This document shows positions 22,651 to 34,215 of a DNA stretch of 64,000 nucleotides, piece by piece. The stretch lies in NCBI GenBank assembly GCA_035578175.1, contig JAQMRL010000001.1, positions 53,467,553 through 53,531,552 of the forward strand, given 5' to 3'. Origin of the DNA: Catonia carolina (lineage: Eukaryota > Arthropoda > Insecta > Hemiptera > Achilidae). The position numbers were made by a program, and so were the translations under genes. Every line of letters begins with the position of its first letter. Positions within the stretch are counted from its first letter, which is position 1. The notes below the pieces were generated by a model. That model was not told the origin of the DNA, searched no databases, and saw nothing but the letters and a program-made list of their open reading frames with translations.

Positions 22651-24340
22651 ATTATGTATAAAAATTCAGGGTGAAAACCAATATGTAACCGTTCATAGAG
22701 GAAAATGCACCTTATCTTCAACAAAGTCAAAAGTGAGGTTATGATTGTTTCTTACAGAGAACTTAATGCTGAAAACAATGATACTTTTACTTTTTTTTAT
22801 CGTCATTTATAAAGAAGTTACAGTATTTTTTAAATGAAGTTTAAGAAACACTTGTTTTTGGGAAATTGCAGTTAAAGTTGGTTTATATTTTAGTGATAAT
22901 ATTTTTCTATTAGTATATTTTTATTAGTGTCAAATTTCCTTGTCTGTGTCAGATGTCATGTCTTACTTATGTAAAATTTTATGCTGAATCCAGTGATGTA
23001 TTCAAATAATTACTGATATTTGAAATTGTTAAAATCCTGTAACAGATTTTTTGAGATCATGTCAAAAATAAAAATTCATGGACCAACAAAAAGTTGAAAA
23101 ATTTTATTGTAATTTTAACATTTATAACAAAGATAAAACATTACTAAATAAATATTTTCCCCCTATTTTAACTAATTGCATTAGTAATTTAAATAATACT
23201 AAGAAAACTAATTAAAAGATTAGGATACTGTGAATAGGCCTAGGTATGTGGAGGCGCCAATCTTGATTATTTTCTTGGAAGGGTATTCTCCAGTGGTTTT
23301 TTTTTAAATTTTTTCATGCTTTAAGCCAGATTTTTTAGTTTTTCTTTTACGTATGTAACAGAAAAGGGATTTTAACTTCACTAATAAAAAATACATTGGT
23401 AAAGCTGAGGTCCGTTTTCCCTATTTATCATACTATCCTTTTTGGAAATTTAATCAGGTTTGGAATTCAAAATAAAGTAAAATAAGATAGGGGTTTATAC
23501 ACAGAAAAGAATAAGTAATATTTTATACAAAAAAAAACCAGAAAATATTATTTTTTGACGTAATTTCGGTTATTTGCTCTCCTGAAAATTGCTTAGTTAA
23601 GATAAGGTCCCTTCCTTTGTGGAAGGTCACATGCGAGTATATTTTAAAATCATTAAGATTCAACCACTAAAATAATGCCACAAGAAAGTTTATCTATAAA
23701 GAATACTTTTTAATAAAAACCTTGCACTTCCATAATGTAGTAAAGTACATGGGATTCATTTACTTTCTTACCCAATAGTAAGATTAATTTTCAGAGTAAT
23801 TACAAGAACTACAACAACCGTTAAATTGAAAGAAAAAATAGGACAAACAATCTAATGCACGAAAACTGGCGTGAATGTGGTGAGATCATATTCATAAACG
23901 AAACCACTGAACACTGAGCAAACAGGTAATCTCGGCAGCTTCAAACAGAGTAAGAGGATACCGCAGAGCCAACCACATTTAGCACAAAATAGCGGAGTTA
24001 TATTTTCACGCATCGGTTAGTTCAATGTTTAACCGACTACTTATATCTTTTGATGTAACCTACTGAGAGTATCTATATGATCTAATAACAATAATAACAG
24101 TGGAAGATAATTGCTCTTTATGAACAATTGTTCGGAATTAGAATACAAAATCACATGTTTGAAAACTAATTACGATAAAGTTTGAAAACATATGAATAAC
24201 GTTTATAAGGAGAATTTGGCCCCCATTTCTTCTCGTACATGTATGATCGTTACAAATAATAGTTATTGTTCCTTGATAATGTTGCGTTTATCGGTCTTAA
24301 AAACGTACTTCTTTCAGTTTCCTCCATTGTCTTTCTTTAC
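22651..24340. other. Non-coding AT-rich tract
   Basis: About 1.7 kb without a recognisable gene or repeat. Confidence 0.4.
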
Positions 24341-24598
24341 TTCCAATTCCTAATGTGTGTACTTTGTAATCTGTTCAATTCAAAACAATAAGCAACCCCA
24401 TGACCCAATGAGATGAGGGTGTTGATGTGTATGACGTGTAAATAAGGTGTAGTCTTGTGCAGACCCAGGCCGGCCATTCCTGAGAGAGTATGGTTAATTA
24501 AACCCCAATCATCAAAGTACTCCGGTAACCACTGTCTAGTATTCAAATCCGTATAAAAGTAATAGTAGTTCTTTTAAAAGCGTATAAAAGTGTAGTTA

Positions 24599-24641
24599 CG
24601 AGGGTAGGCTGATAAGTAATGCACACATGCTTGTAGAAGAC
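24599..24641 (+). repeat. Mariner left terminal inverted repeat (43 bp)
   Basis: Begins CGAGGGTAGGCTGATAAGTA and is an exact reverse complement of 25904-25946. Confidence 0.95.
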
Positions 24642-24757
24642 AACTAAATAAACTTCAGTAGCGCGCCTGGTGGCATGTGGAAGTACTATTTCTCCTCTAC
24701 AAGCCTGCGCAGTTTGAAGGCGTTGCTTTCATTCAGTTTGTTTTGAGTAGTGGAAGT

Positions 24758-25831
24758 ATGGCGTCGTGTTCTGGTGCTATGTCAACGAGAATTAAACAAC
24801 GCGCTGTTATCGAATTTTTAACTGCTGAGAAAGTGAATCCTAGTGAGATTTATCGTCGTTTAAAGGCTGTTTATTGTGACGATACTGTTGATAGGTCTAC
24901 TGTGAATCGTTGGGTAATAAAATTTCGTGATTGCCAACCTGGAAAAGCCTTAATTGTTGACAAAACACGCAGTGGACGACCAATCACTGCCTCAGACGAT
25001 AATCGTCGCAAACTCATCGATGATTTGATTCAAAATGACCGGCGAATCACTCAACAGCGTATCGCAAACCAAATTGGAATATCTAAGGAACGTGTTGGCT
25101 TCATTATTGAACAATTGGGATACCGTAAAATCTGTGCACGATGGGTACCACGCCGTCTGACAGACGAGAATAAACAGCGTCGATTGGAATGCTGTGAACA
25201 ACTTTTGAAGCGCTACCGTGACGAAGGAGACGACTTTCTTTTGAATATTGTGACGGGGGACGAGTCATGGGTTCATCATTACGATCCCGAAGAAAAAAGG
25301 CAGAGCGCTGAATATCGTCATCCACATTCTCCTGTTGTGAAAAAGTTCAAAACACAACCGTCCGCAAAAAAAATTCTTTTGACTGTGTTTTGGGATGCTC
25401 GCCGAGTTTATGTGACTGATTATCTGGAACGAGGGGCAACGGTAAATTCTGCTCAGTATATACAGACTCTGAAACACCTCCGACGTCGAGTTTGTCGTGT
25501 TAGAGGCAACCTGGCGCCAATAATTTTGCAACACGACAATGCTCGTCCACACACTTCGCGTGCAACTGGAGAGGCTCTGAGAAACCTGAAGTTTCAACCA
25601 ATTTTACACCCTCCGTATTCTCCCGACCTTGCGCCTTGCGATTTTTATTTTTTTCCTCTACTGAAGAGAGACCTTAAGGGTAATCATTACAGCTCGGACA
25701 ATGAGGTGAAGGCAGCTATTGCGTCCTGGGTTCGAGGAAAGTCGGAAGAATTTTTCAGTGACGGAATGAAAAAACTTGTTAAACGTTGGGAGAAATGTGT
25801 AATGCTTAACGGTGACTATATTGAAAAATAA
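24758..25831 (+). CDS. Mariner transposase (DD34D)
   Basis: Cut-and-paste transposase that binds the terminal repeats and inserts at TA. The frame is open from 24677 (384 codons), but the ATG at 24758 (protein MASCSG...) fits the usual mariner start and gives 357 residues, close to the family's ~350; the ATG at 24779 is also possible. Numbering from 24677: N-terminal paired helix-turn-helix region about 36-150 (RSGRP at 98-102), the mariner motif WVPRRL at 156-161, and catalytic aspartates D195 (VTGDESW), D287 (QHDNARPH) and D322 (YSPDLAPCDF). The 34 residues between the last two define DD34D. No stop or frameshift is seen. The protein could be functional. It is a transposon gene, not a host gene. 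Confidence 0.93.
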   Translation: MASCSGAMSTRIKQRAVIEFLTAEKVNPSEIYRRLKAVYCDDTVDRSTVNRWVIKFRDCQPGKALIVDKTRSGRPITASDDNRRKLIDDLIQNDRRITQQRIANQIGISKERVGFIIEQLGYRKICARWVPRRLTDENKQRRLECCEQLLKRYRDEGDDFLLNIVTGDESWVHHYDPEEKRQSAEYRHPHSPVVKKFKTQPSAKKILLTVFWDARRVYVTDYLERGATVNSAQYIQTLKHLRRRVCRVRGNLAPIILQHDNARPHTSRATGEALRNLKFQPILHPPYSPDLAPCDFYFFPLLKRDLKGNHYSSDNEVKAAIASWVRGKSEEFFSDGMKKLVKRWEKCVMLNGDYIEK

Positions 25832-25903
25832 ATAGATAATTTGGTAGGTTAAGATTTGTACTTTAATTTGTTATTTACCCCATCTTGCTATTTCTTTTTG
25901 TTC

Positions 25904-25946
25904 GTCTTCTACAAGCATGTGTGCATTACTTATCAGCCTACCCTCG
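25904..25946 (-). repeat. Mariner right terminal inverted repeat (43 bp)
   Basis: Exact reverse complement of 24599-24641, ending CAGCCTACCCTCG before the TA duplication. Confidence 0.95.
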
Positions 25947-26042
25947 TATTTACTAGGATTTGAACCAGGAACTCTCGTCTCCGAAAATTAGCTGTTTAAC
26001 TCGCGGCGACGACGTTACCTCAAGACTAGACCAACCCGGTGG

Positions 26043-27344
26043 GTCTACTTCTATTAGGCCGCGTTTGTTTTCTTCCGATGCTGCTTTCTGTTAATTTATT
26101 TTTTCGTTGGTTTCCTGTTGTCGGACGTAAAACAAACAAAAAAATCCTGTTGAATTGTAACTATAGGGTAGTATACGGTACATCTTTTGTGCTCCAATTA
26201 TGGTTAACTAATTTTGTACTTTACCTTAGTACAAGCTATTTTTGATTTTTTCCCACTTTGTGGTAAGTTATTTTATTTTATTTTAATTTTTCGGTTCAGG
26301 CAGTTTTTTAAATTTTTTCAGTTTCCACTAACTGGAGCTGTCTGAACCAAACCTGTTGTTTTCTGTGTTACATTTAAGATTTACAGGCTGCGCCATTATT
26401 GATTCGCACCTTCATACATTTTAAAATTTTGCAATTCTGTAAATTATCTTTTTTAATTTTTGCTTATTCTCTTATGCTGCGTTCAAGTCTTATAAGTCTT
26501 ATAAGTCTTAGGCTGATGTCTTATGTAAAATGTATCTAAGAATACATTGCTGGGGTATCCTACCGACAAGAAATTTTTGCTGAGTTGTACTACAATTTAC
26601 ATATTTGAATACTGTATGTGTATTTTAAATAATTCAAGAGTTAGGAAATTAATGTACTACAGTAACCCCATGACAAGAACTATTAACGACTTATTTGACA
26701 TTTCCATTTAGTACATTTATTATATTACGTCTGTTAATTTGATTATAACCAAAAGTATTTTTTGTATGATATAAAATTTTGTAGAATTCTTTTATATCTA
26801 AAATTGTGTTCATTCTCGTATTAAATGTTTCTTATTTCAAATTAAACTGCACAAGTATATAAAGAAATAAACCCCCAGACACACTACTAACAAGTAGTTA
26901 CAATAACCTAAGCGCCTACTGTTATTGCAATGGATAAGAGTGTTAATGAGAGAGTGAGTGAAGTGTGTTGCCAGCTATCATATTTACAGGGGCTTTATCT
27001 TTAATTTTATAATAAGTTTGCCTGAAAGAATGTTTCATTCTCATTTGGTTTCTAAGCATCAATTAATCTCAGATGTTTATTGTAACTACATTAAAATTAA
27101 GGCAAATTAATTTCAAATACAAATTAAAATATAATTCCTAGGTTTCAATCGAACTGTTACGAATTTTGTTCAACATACCCTGTTATGTTTTATACGTTAC
27201 TATACACAACTCAAAATCGTCTTCACAGACGTTTTCATTCTAATTTATCAAAACGTCCACAAAAGAGTTCTCGCTTATCCAGACTGAGAAGCAAAATTTC
27301 TTCCCATAATTTACCAAACAACGTTAAAAAAATGATTAATGAGA
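26043..27344. other. Non-coding tract
   Basis: AT-rich, no gene or repeat recognised. A 68-codon frame at 26039 starts within the SINE border and is not coding. Confidence 0.4.
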
Positions 27345-27475
27345 ATTTTTGATTTGTGTAACGTCCGACTGTTTTTGGAATTACTGCTAATACTGATGAT
27401 GAGAAAGGTGATAGATGAACATTCCAAACCTGATCGGGAATCGAACCCAGGACCTCTGACGTAGAAATGAATTAA
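27345..27475 (-). mobile_element. tRNA-derived SINE fragment
   Basis: On the minus strand it has the B box GGTTCGATTCC within GTCCTGGGTTCGATTCCCGA, followed by GTATTAGCAGTAATTCC and CAGTCGGACGTTAC, the same tail as the SINE at 53748-53905 and 40985-41170. The A box half is degraded. Confidence 0.65.
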
Positions 27476-27517
27476 AAAGGAAGTGGAGGGATCTTCTATA
27501 ATACGAACAATGTCCAT

Positions 27518-27890
27518 TTTGCTTTTACAGCCACGTTGGGCCTTTTAAAATCAATTTTTAGTTCTTTTTTAGAGCTGTTTTTCCTCTTTGTTTGATTTTT
27601 GCATCTTTTCATATTTTGCTTTTCTTTCCTCATCTAAATAAACCCTCTTTACTCTTGTTTCCTCTTCAAATTTAAATCTTGTATTTTTATCGTTAAGCGT
27701 TTTTATTTTTCTTGTTTTATTTCTCAGATCTTCGTCTGTTATTCTAATTCCTGGATATCTTCTTTTATTTTTTTTATCCAACTTGGTAGGGTTGCTAGTT
27801 TGCTTTGCTTTTCAATTATTTGTCTTTAAATTCGTGTTTTCGGTGTTCTTAATAAATTACAATAGTATGAAACTCTTTTTTTATCATCAC
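27518..27890 (-). mobile_element. LINE 3' end with basic RT tail, copy 1
   Basis: The minus-strand 70-codon frame at 27569-27781 is lysine-rich (DEDLRNKTRKIKTLND ... RVYLDEERKAKYEKM) and aligns with the frame at 39392-39652 along its whole length (pattern I.E.DLR.KT.K.K.L.......RF...E.......Y..EER.AK...). The two copies also share the 3' flank, on the plus strand TTTTGCTTTTAC(A/G)GCCA followed by a conserved CAATTTTT. Such basic C-termini follow the reverse transcriptase in some insect LINEs. It is a truncated, non-functional copy. Confidence 0.6.
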
Positions 27891-29871
27891 AACCTGTTAT
27901 TGGGCCAATATCTTTATAAACTTGGTTATTAGCTAATAGTACAAATATACTGTTTTTCAGATGCGTTTTACGTATGCATGTCCTTAAAATTTTTCTTTCT
28001 ATTTTTACGACCCTTTCTGTTACTATATTTCATTAAATTATAAAAACAAATAAATAAAATGTCGGATACCTCCCAGTGGATGGTGTTTTTCAAGCACGTT
28101 ACTCTTGCCAATCAATCTTTCACTCACCATCATATTCTCTGTTTGTTAACTCATAACAGTTGTGAATTACCAATAATAAAGTTACAAAGTGAAAAAATAT
28201 CCATATTAGCCAATTCTATATGTAATTACAATATAATATTTAATTACACTTCAAATTTGACCAAAATCCTACATTTAAAAACCCAGATTTTTATTCTCAA
28301 GACCCAGAAATAGGTTATCTGCATAATTTTTAATGGATTACACAACTTTAAAACAATTACAAACACACCCGAATATGATACGAATACAATGCTTACAGAT
28401 GTAGTTCACAGCTATTTCTGAAATTATATTAAACAACTATCTCTCCTCCAGTGGGCTAGATATCTCTTTTTCTGGTAAATGAACTAGTTACCTCTGATTA
28501 GAGATTCATATATGATAATGTTTACAATTTGCATGTATGGCGGAGAATTAAATAAATTGTCCATTTTCACTTTAGATATAAATATGTAAGCCTACGATGT
28601 ATACACGTAGGCCTACATTATATAGAGAATATAGGTTAAGTAAAAGTACTACAGTAGCACCATTAACGATAAGCTGAAGTCATAAAAACACAATTTTATT
28701 GAACAATTGACAGAAACTAAATGAGAGAGGCGATCAGAAAGCGAATAACTAACGCACTTTCACTGGCACTGTCAAAGGCAAACTAATAAACTATAATTTC
28801 TCCTCATAATAAGAAAACATTACCAGCAAAATATTCGAGATCAAGTAAATAAAATATGAATCTATAATAAATGAAATTTAAAATAAGTATGCTAAACAAA
28901 ATATTAAAAGAAAGCGTTGGATGTTAAAACTTTAAACGATCAATATAATAAGATTTTCCGTAAGAATTAGATTACTTTAGTTAGCTGAAAGGGTTAAAGG
29001 TATCTACGAAAAATTAACATTGAAAAGCAGAAGTCTGCAAAATGAGTTTTCCATGTTTTTAAAATTCAGTAATAATAAAAGAGACAAATAGGCTATTAAA
29101 AAAAAAAAATACTGTAATAATTTCTGGTTCCAGAATATTGATAACAATGTGGCTCAATGAAAAAATTCAGTGATACCTCAAATTTCTATAATAACTTTAT
29201 TGCCGGTAAGACCCAGTTAATAGTACTTTCTCTTGAAAAAAAACAAGTCTTATCTTATTTTTATATAAATATTTTTTAAAGAAATTACAATTTTTCATTG
29301 AAATTAATGACTAAACTTAATGTTGTTACTTGTAAGTAACAATGTCAGAAAACATCAAACCATAAAATACAAAATTCAGGCAAGCATAATGTTTTATAAC
29401 TTTGTAAACATTTTCGTTTAAAAATAACCTATATATTTTAAAAAAATCTGCTTTCTAAAAACAATAAAATAATACAAAGTTATGTCATTCCTGGAGCTTA
29501 CCACCACTAACAATAATTGTTAATGTTATTTACTCATGAAAACGACAAATATTATGCAGATCGTAATTCAAAATTATTTTAACAAATAAATCTTTTTAGA
29601 ATAATAACTTGTGGTCAAAAAACCTAACAAAATGTAATCATTTGTTTACATTCTAATAATGATATTCCACGGTCTCTCTGAACTTTAAAGTTCTTAAAAA
29701 CTTGTATTGAAATGTATTTCAATTTTCCACCCTCAGGAGAATCCCAAAACTTTTTTTCTAGTTAGCAACAACAGTACAAACTATTCGCATTAAATTGAAC
29801 TTAAAATAACTAGGCGTAAATGTATATTTTATTTACATGTTCTTTAATTATAAGTAACTCGCCACTCCAGC
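27891..29871. other. Non-coding AT-rich tract
   Basis: About 2 kb without a recognised gene or repeat. An 84-codon frame at 28059 has no recognisable domain. Confidence 0.4.
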
Positions 29872-29969
29872 AGCGCTTCGCGCTGCTTCCGTGTCTCGGC
29901 CTCAGAGGGGTAGGTGGATCAGAATTCATGTGTGGATCAGAACCATTTGCCACAAGGTGAATGAATGAA

Positions 29970-31500
29970 TGAACGTTACGTACCTGTAACGTTTTGTTAA
30001 TAAAAATTTGCCTAAAAAACCGTTTTGAAGGTGTAAAGATAGGAATACCTGAAAACGGCAAACTCCAAAAAACCGAAATTTGATTTTTGTAGTTTACTCA
30101 GCGGACCGGTGGGTTAAGGGAAACTTTGGTTATATAATGTTGAAGTTCGTTTTTGTGCGGCATAAAACAGGTTCATGCAATTTATCCCTATTATTCACCG
30201 TTAAGGAGATAAAGAAATACAACCCCTACTGCAGGCTAGGATTCTAATTGAAAATTTTCGGGTTATCAAATTTTTGTGTAATTTTAAACGCTAAACAACA
30301 TGCCGTCAAAAGACTTTTTGTATTCTAAAAATGAAACATTTCATATCTTTTGGATAAGGGTAGCGACCCCCGTAAGACCCCGATTTAAAATTTGAAACAT
30401 TACCCGTGTTCCTACAGGTACGTGTAACTGTATATATATATAAATTTGACGAAATAACCCATTTTGAAGGTGTAAAGAAAGAACAATATGAAAACGGCAA
30501 ACACCAAAAAGCCGAAATTTTGTTTTTTGAGTTTTCTCACCAAACCGGCAAGTTAAGGGCAACAATAGCTATATGGTTTTAAAGTACTTTGCAAGGGGTA
30601 CAAAAAATATTCTATACATTTTTTCTCTACGATGCACCGTCTAGGAGATAAAAAAATACAACCCCTACCGCAGGCTAGAGGGTGCTGATTGAGAATTTTC
30701 GGGTTATAAAATTTTTGTGTAATTTTGAACGCCAAACAACATGCCGGTAACAGATTTTTTATGTTCTAAAAATTTACAATTTTCATTATTTTTAGATAAG
30801 GGTAGCAACCCCCGTAGGACCTTGATTTAAAATTTGAAACATTTCCCATAATGCGGAGGGTACGTGTAATGTGGTCCTGGCAAAAGTTTTCCAAAGAAAC
30901 CCGTCTTGATGGTGTTACAAAAAAAAACTTGAAAAATGCAACCCCAAAAAGCCGAAATTTTGTTTTTTTAGTTTTTTTACCGAACCGGCAAGTTGAAGAC
31001 AACGATAGCTATATGATTTTGAAGTACATTAAAAAGGGTACAAAAAATATTCTGTACAATTTATTTTTACGATGCACCGTTAACGAGATAAAAAAATACA
31101 AACCCTACTGCAAAAAAGAGGGTGCAACTTTAAAATTTTCGGTTTATCACATTTTTATGTAGTTTTTAACGCCAAACGACATGCCGATATCAAATTTTTT
31201 GTATTCTAAAAATTTAAAAATTACATAATTTTTAAATAAGGGTACCAAACCCCGTAGGACCCCGATCTAAAATTTGAAAAGTCACCCGTGATTCCGGGAG
31301 TTAGTGTAATGCTGTCCTAATAAAAATTTGTCAATGAAACCCGTCTTCGTGGTGTTACAAAGAAAAACCTAAAAACTGCAACCCCGAAAAAGCCGAATTT
31401 TTGTTTTTTGAGTTTTTGCAGCGAACCGGCGGATTAAGGGCAACTTTATATATATGGTCTTAACGTACTTCGGGAGCGGAACAAAAATGGTCGCAGTGGT
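29970..31500. repeat. Tandem array of four ~440-bp units
   Basis: Corresponding blocks recur at about 30021, 30461, 30900 and 31341 (TTTTGAAGGTGTAAAG or TCTTGATGGTGTTAC), each followed by AAAAAGCCGAAATTTTGTTT, CGAACCGGC(A/G)(A/G)(A/G)TTAAGG and an A/T-rich stretch, then CACCGTTAAGGAGATAAA-type and GACCCCGATTTAAAATTTGA blocks. The spacing is 439-441 bp. Units have diverged by substitutions and small indels; the fourth is incomplete. Several minus-strand frames of 60-80 codons (e.g. containing FRLFGV) come from the same repeat phase and are not genes. It behaves like satellite DNA or the inner part of an unidentified element. Confidence 0.8.
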
Positions 31501-31695
31501 CTTTAGGCTACGAGACTTCGTTAAAAAGTTTGAAATATTCGGACGCATCCCCTGAGCTTTCGGGAAGATGTACCTTAAATTTGGCATTTTTCCCGGGGGT
31601 TTCAGCCGACGCCCGACAAAAACGGTCCTCAGAGATTTTGCTTTTAGAGACCTCCTAATAGGCGAGAATTTCCATCAGTGAGTCATTAGTGGCTG

Positions 31696-31760
31696 GGGCT
31701 TTATATATTATAGAGATAGATAGAGATAGAAGATAGATGGGGCTTTGTATATTATAGATT
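31696..31760. repeat. GATA-type microsatellite with a short duplication
   Basis: AGATAGATAGAGATAGAAGATAG lies between two copies of GGGGCTTT(A/G)TATATTATAGA at 31696 and 31739. Confidence 0.8.
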
Positions 31761-32027
31761 ACAAAAACTAATTTACTAATTTGCGTGCTTATAATTTGAT
31801 CTGTTTCGAAAATATTACTTTCGTCCCAGAGAAAATAATAATATTTTGTAAAATATAATACTTTGTGGTGTTTCAATGTTGTAAAATCGTTATAAGTATT
31901 ATTGAGCAAATTTACGTAAGTTAGCAGTATAATTGAGTCAGGAAATATGGGTGGGTTGTTGAGACTCTTTATATTTACAATTGAATTTTGTTATAACTTG
32001 TTTGACTGTGCTGATGTTAAGGATCAG

Positions 32028-32345
32028 CGTGTTGTAGGTTAGGTCATCAGCCGAACGACTGGTCTCTGAACCTCTAGAGGCTTTTAAGTAAAACGAAGAG
32101 TCAGGTGGTTTACTAATGCCTTCCTCACCGAGTGAAACACTATGGTTATCACCATGCCAGGCCCTCTGAAAAGCATCTACTTTCTCCAAAAAACACCTTC
32201 ACTTCATTCACCACAGGATCTGGCTGTATAATCCAATTCATTACTCTCGGAGGAGATAACTCTTGACTAGTGTTATTTATGCCTCTACCTCTTCTGTTCT
32301 GAAATGATTCAGTTATATAATTGGCTGACCATGTGATTAGTATAT
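32028..32345 (-). mobile_element. FamB SINE-like retroposon, copy 5, truncated
   Basis: Begins GGTTAGGTCATCAGCCGAAC and continues through CCTTCCTCACCGAGTG, ACTTCATTCACCACAGGATC and CCTCTACCTCTTCTGTTC to GGCTGACCATGTGATTAG, where homology ends. The distal (head) part of the family is missing. Confidence 0.7.
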
Positions 32346-32615
32346 AAAATATACGTATTCATTTATTGTATTTATGTGATCTGCATAATCTGTGGCTTAA
32401 AGGTGTTTTTGATATGCCCTTAAATTTATAGTGCTCGTTGCAAAATTTTGGTTGGAAACGTTCGAATATTATATTTAAAGTACTGGATGTACCCACAACT
32501 TAATCCGGTATGTCCATATGGAGTTCAAAAGTGATTTGTAAAAATGTTTTATTCGCTTGATAAAAGTGAATGTTTTCCAACTAACCGTTATAATTTTACG
32601 TACTATAAAATCAAG

Positions 32616-33010
32616 TTGCTTCTTTTACTTTCTCTTGCCATGTACGAAATATAGGGAATGAAATTGTTGTTTTAATGTCGATTTTGCTAAATCGAATTTT
32701 TATTAGAAATACACGTTTTCAGGCCCCCTGAACCTAATGTTTTTGTAAACAAAATATCTCAAGAACGAAATATCGTACGAAGTCGAAACTTGGAACTTAA
32801 ATTAAGTTCTATTAACTAACCGAGCGCGAACATTTTCAACAAAATCTGTCAACAGAAGTAGTAGCCTACTTTATTCGTACTTTATTCGTGAAATTTTTCA
32901 CTTTTTGTGGTTTTCTCAAAAAATAGCTCTTACAATTTTGTTTAGATTCACCTCGTATCTTTTATCTTGTAACAGATGAGGTAAGCGGCATGTCTGCTGA
33001 AATTTAGAAT
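32616..33010 (+). mobile_element. FamA element copy 8, 3'-truncated
   Basis: The left end TTACTTTCTCTTGCC is clear; the hairpin is decayed. Homology runs through ACACGTTTTCAGGCCCCCTG and the GCGATTTTCTCAAAAA-like block, to GGCATGTCTGCTGAAATTT, then stops. No TG tract. Confidence 0.7.
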
Positions 33011-33587
33011 AAGTTGCACCGTAGATTGTAAGTAAGTAAACGACAATAAACTAAATTAACTTATTTATTAGTAGAATTAAAGTAACATGTACATGCTCCT
33101 TTTTCTTAAATACAATCAAATTGTAAAATTAGAAAATATTGCTTTTTTAATACGCAGATAATATAGCCTTTTGTTATTGTACATGACGTTTTGTATCTTG
33201 TGTAGGACAATAATGACAAATAAATATTTTATTTAATGTTTTCTGCAGTGCCAAAATCCTTTCCTTGTTTTTATCTCAACTTCTGTTGGTATTTACCTGG
33301 TTGTTTTTAGTGTCGATCAAGGAACTAGCTTCTCTGGTGCCAGAGTAGGCTGTATCGTGCTTTTCTGGAGCAAAGTATCTTATATCGTTTTTTTATATCA
33401 GCTTCTGTCAGTATTTACCCGGTGGTATCCGGGACAAACAAGTAGACTAAGTAGTAGCTTTTTGGAAGGCCGAGTATTTCGCAATTACTTTTCGTGTTCG
33501 TAAATAAAAAATAAATTTTAAAATGGTTTCTTTAAAATCTTTCATGACTTCACACTTTTTGGTGAAAAGCGCCTGAAACAATATTAG
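33011..33587. other. Tract with a degenerate two-unit repeat
   Basis: Around 33269 and 33388 two related blocks occur (CTTCTGTTGGTATTTACCTG and CTTCTGTCAGTATTTACCCG), each followed by a partially similar stretch, suggesting an old duplication of about 119 bp. No gene. Confidence 0.4.
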
Positions 33588-34212
33588 AAGGTACGTTGCC
33601 GAATTCAGTTACGATTTTTGAAATCCCGCACCCGTGGCTGGACGGCTGTGTTTTTCGGCAACAGTGTTTTCCTATCTGCGAAATTAAGTGCGGGAGACTG
33701 TGAACGCAGCAGGACTTCTAGTCGCTATGCCTTTAAGCAAGTGTAGAAAAAGGAAAGTTTGTTGTCTTCATTCCTCGATGACTTGGATGAAGGAGTTCAT
33801 CGTTAGACGATGAAACAAAGTTCGAAGTCTATTTCCGATTTATCCGAGCAGCATTCCACAGCAACTGATGTCCTGCTATTAATTCAGTCAATTGTTCGTT
33901 CTCGGACTTTGAACATTTTGATTGTTTATTAGACATGGTGCAAAACTACTATTTTTTAATAATCGTAACACTTTTCTAAATTCAAAATATTTCACAGCGC
34001 GATTCAATTTCAACAGAAGCGATCCGAAGAAAATACGTCTAAATCGCTGCGTGGTGCGGGATTGACTACTCTGGGAACAGTCGCCTATCTCGCAGTGCGA
34101 TGCGACGTACAGTCGCTGCCGAATTCGGCAACTAGGACAACAGACTAATATTTACTTGGTAATTCAGTGCCGATAAATGCAGCGTTATTCGGCAGCTAGG
34201 ACAACGTACCTT
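33588..34212. mobile_element. Candidate Harbinger-like MITE
   Basis: Ends are inverted (AAGGTACGTTG at left, CAACGTACCTT at right) and flanked by TAG (33585-33587, 34213-34215). Inner blocks are also inverted: TTGCCGAATTC and AATCCCGCACC near the left end have reverse complements near 34060-34130. A 3-bp duplication and short inverted ends fit PIF/Harbinger, although TWA is the normal target. No coding capacity; unusually GC-rich for this window. Confidence 0.55.
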
Positions 34213-34215
34213 TAG

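Larger units (their letters stand above)
24599..25946 (+). mobile_element. Mariner transposon, apparently complete
   Basis: 1348 bp with perfect 43-bp terminal inverted repeats and TA duplications at 24597-24598 and 25947-25948. It contains one uninterrupted transposase gene. The lack of any mismatch between the repeats and the intact frame indicate a recent insertion. It lies inside a tRNA-SINE. Confidence 0.95.
24341..26042 (-). mobile_element. tRNA-derived SINE split by a mariner
   Basis: The body (24341-24598) and the tRNA-like head (25947-26042) are the reverse complement of the intact SINE at 51977-52290. The head includes the B box GGTTCAAATCC and the A box in the context CCGGGTTGGTCTAG, both on the minus strand. 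The mariner at 24599-25946 separates the two parts at a TA dinucleotide. A short local duplication of GTATAAAAGT lies next to the insertion. Confidence 0.75.

Noticed and set aside
24992..25597. Minus-strand frames within the mariner
   Set aside because: They are shadows of the transposase gene on the opposite strand.
27569..27781. Small lysine-rich host protein (also 39392-39652)
   Set aside because: The two frames are homologous to each other, have the same 3' flank and look like the tail of a LINE reverse transcriptase.
30341..31002. Small proteins containing FRLFGV in the 30-31 kb region
   Set aside because: The frames recur with the 440-bp tandem period, are broken differently in every unit and have no start or splice support.
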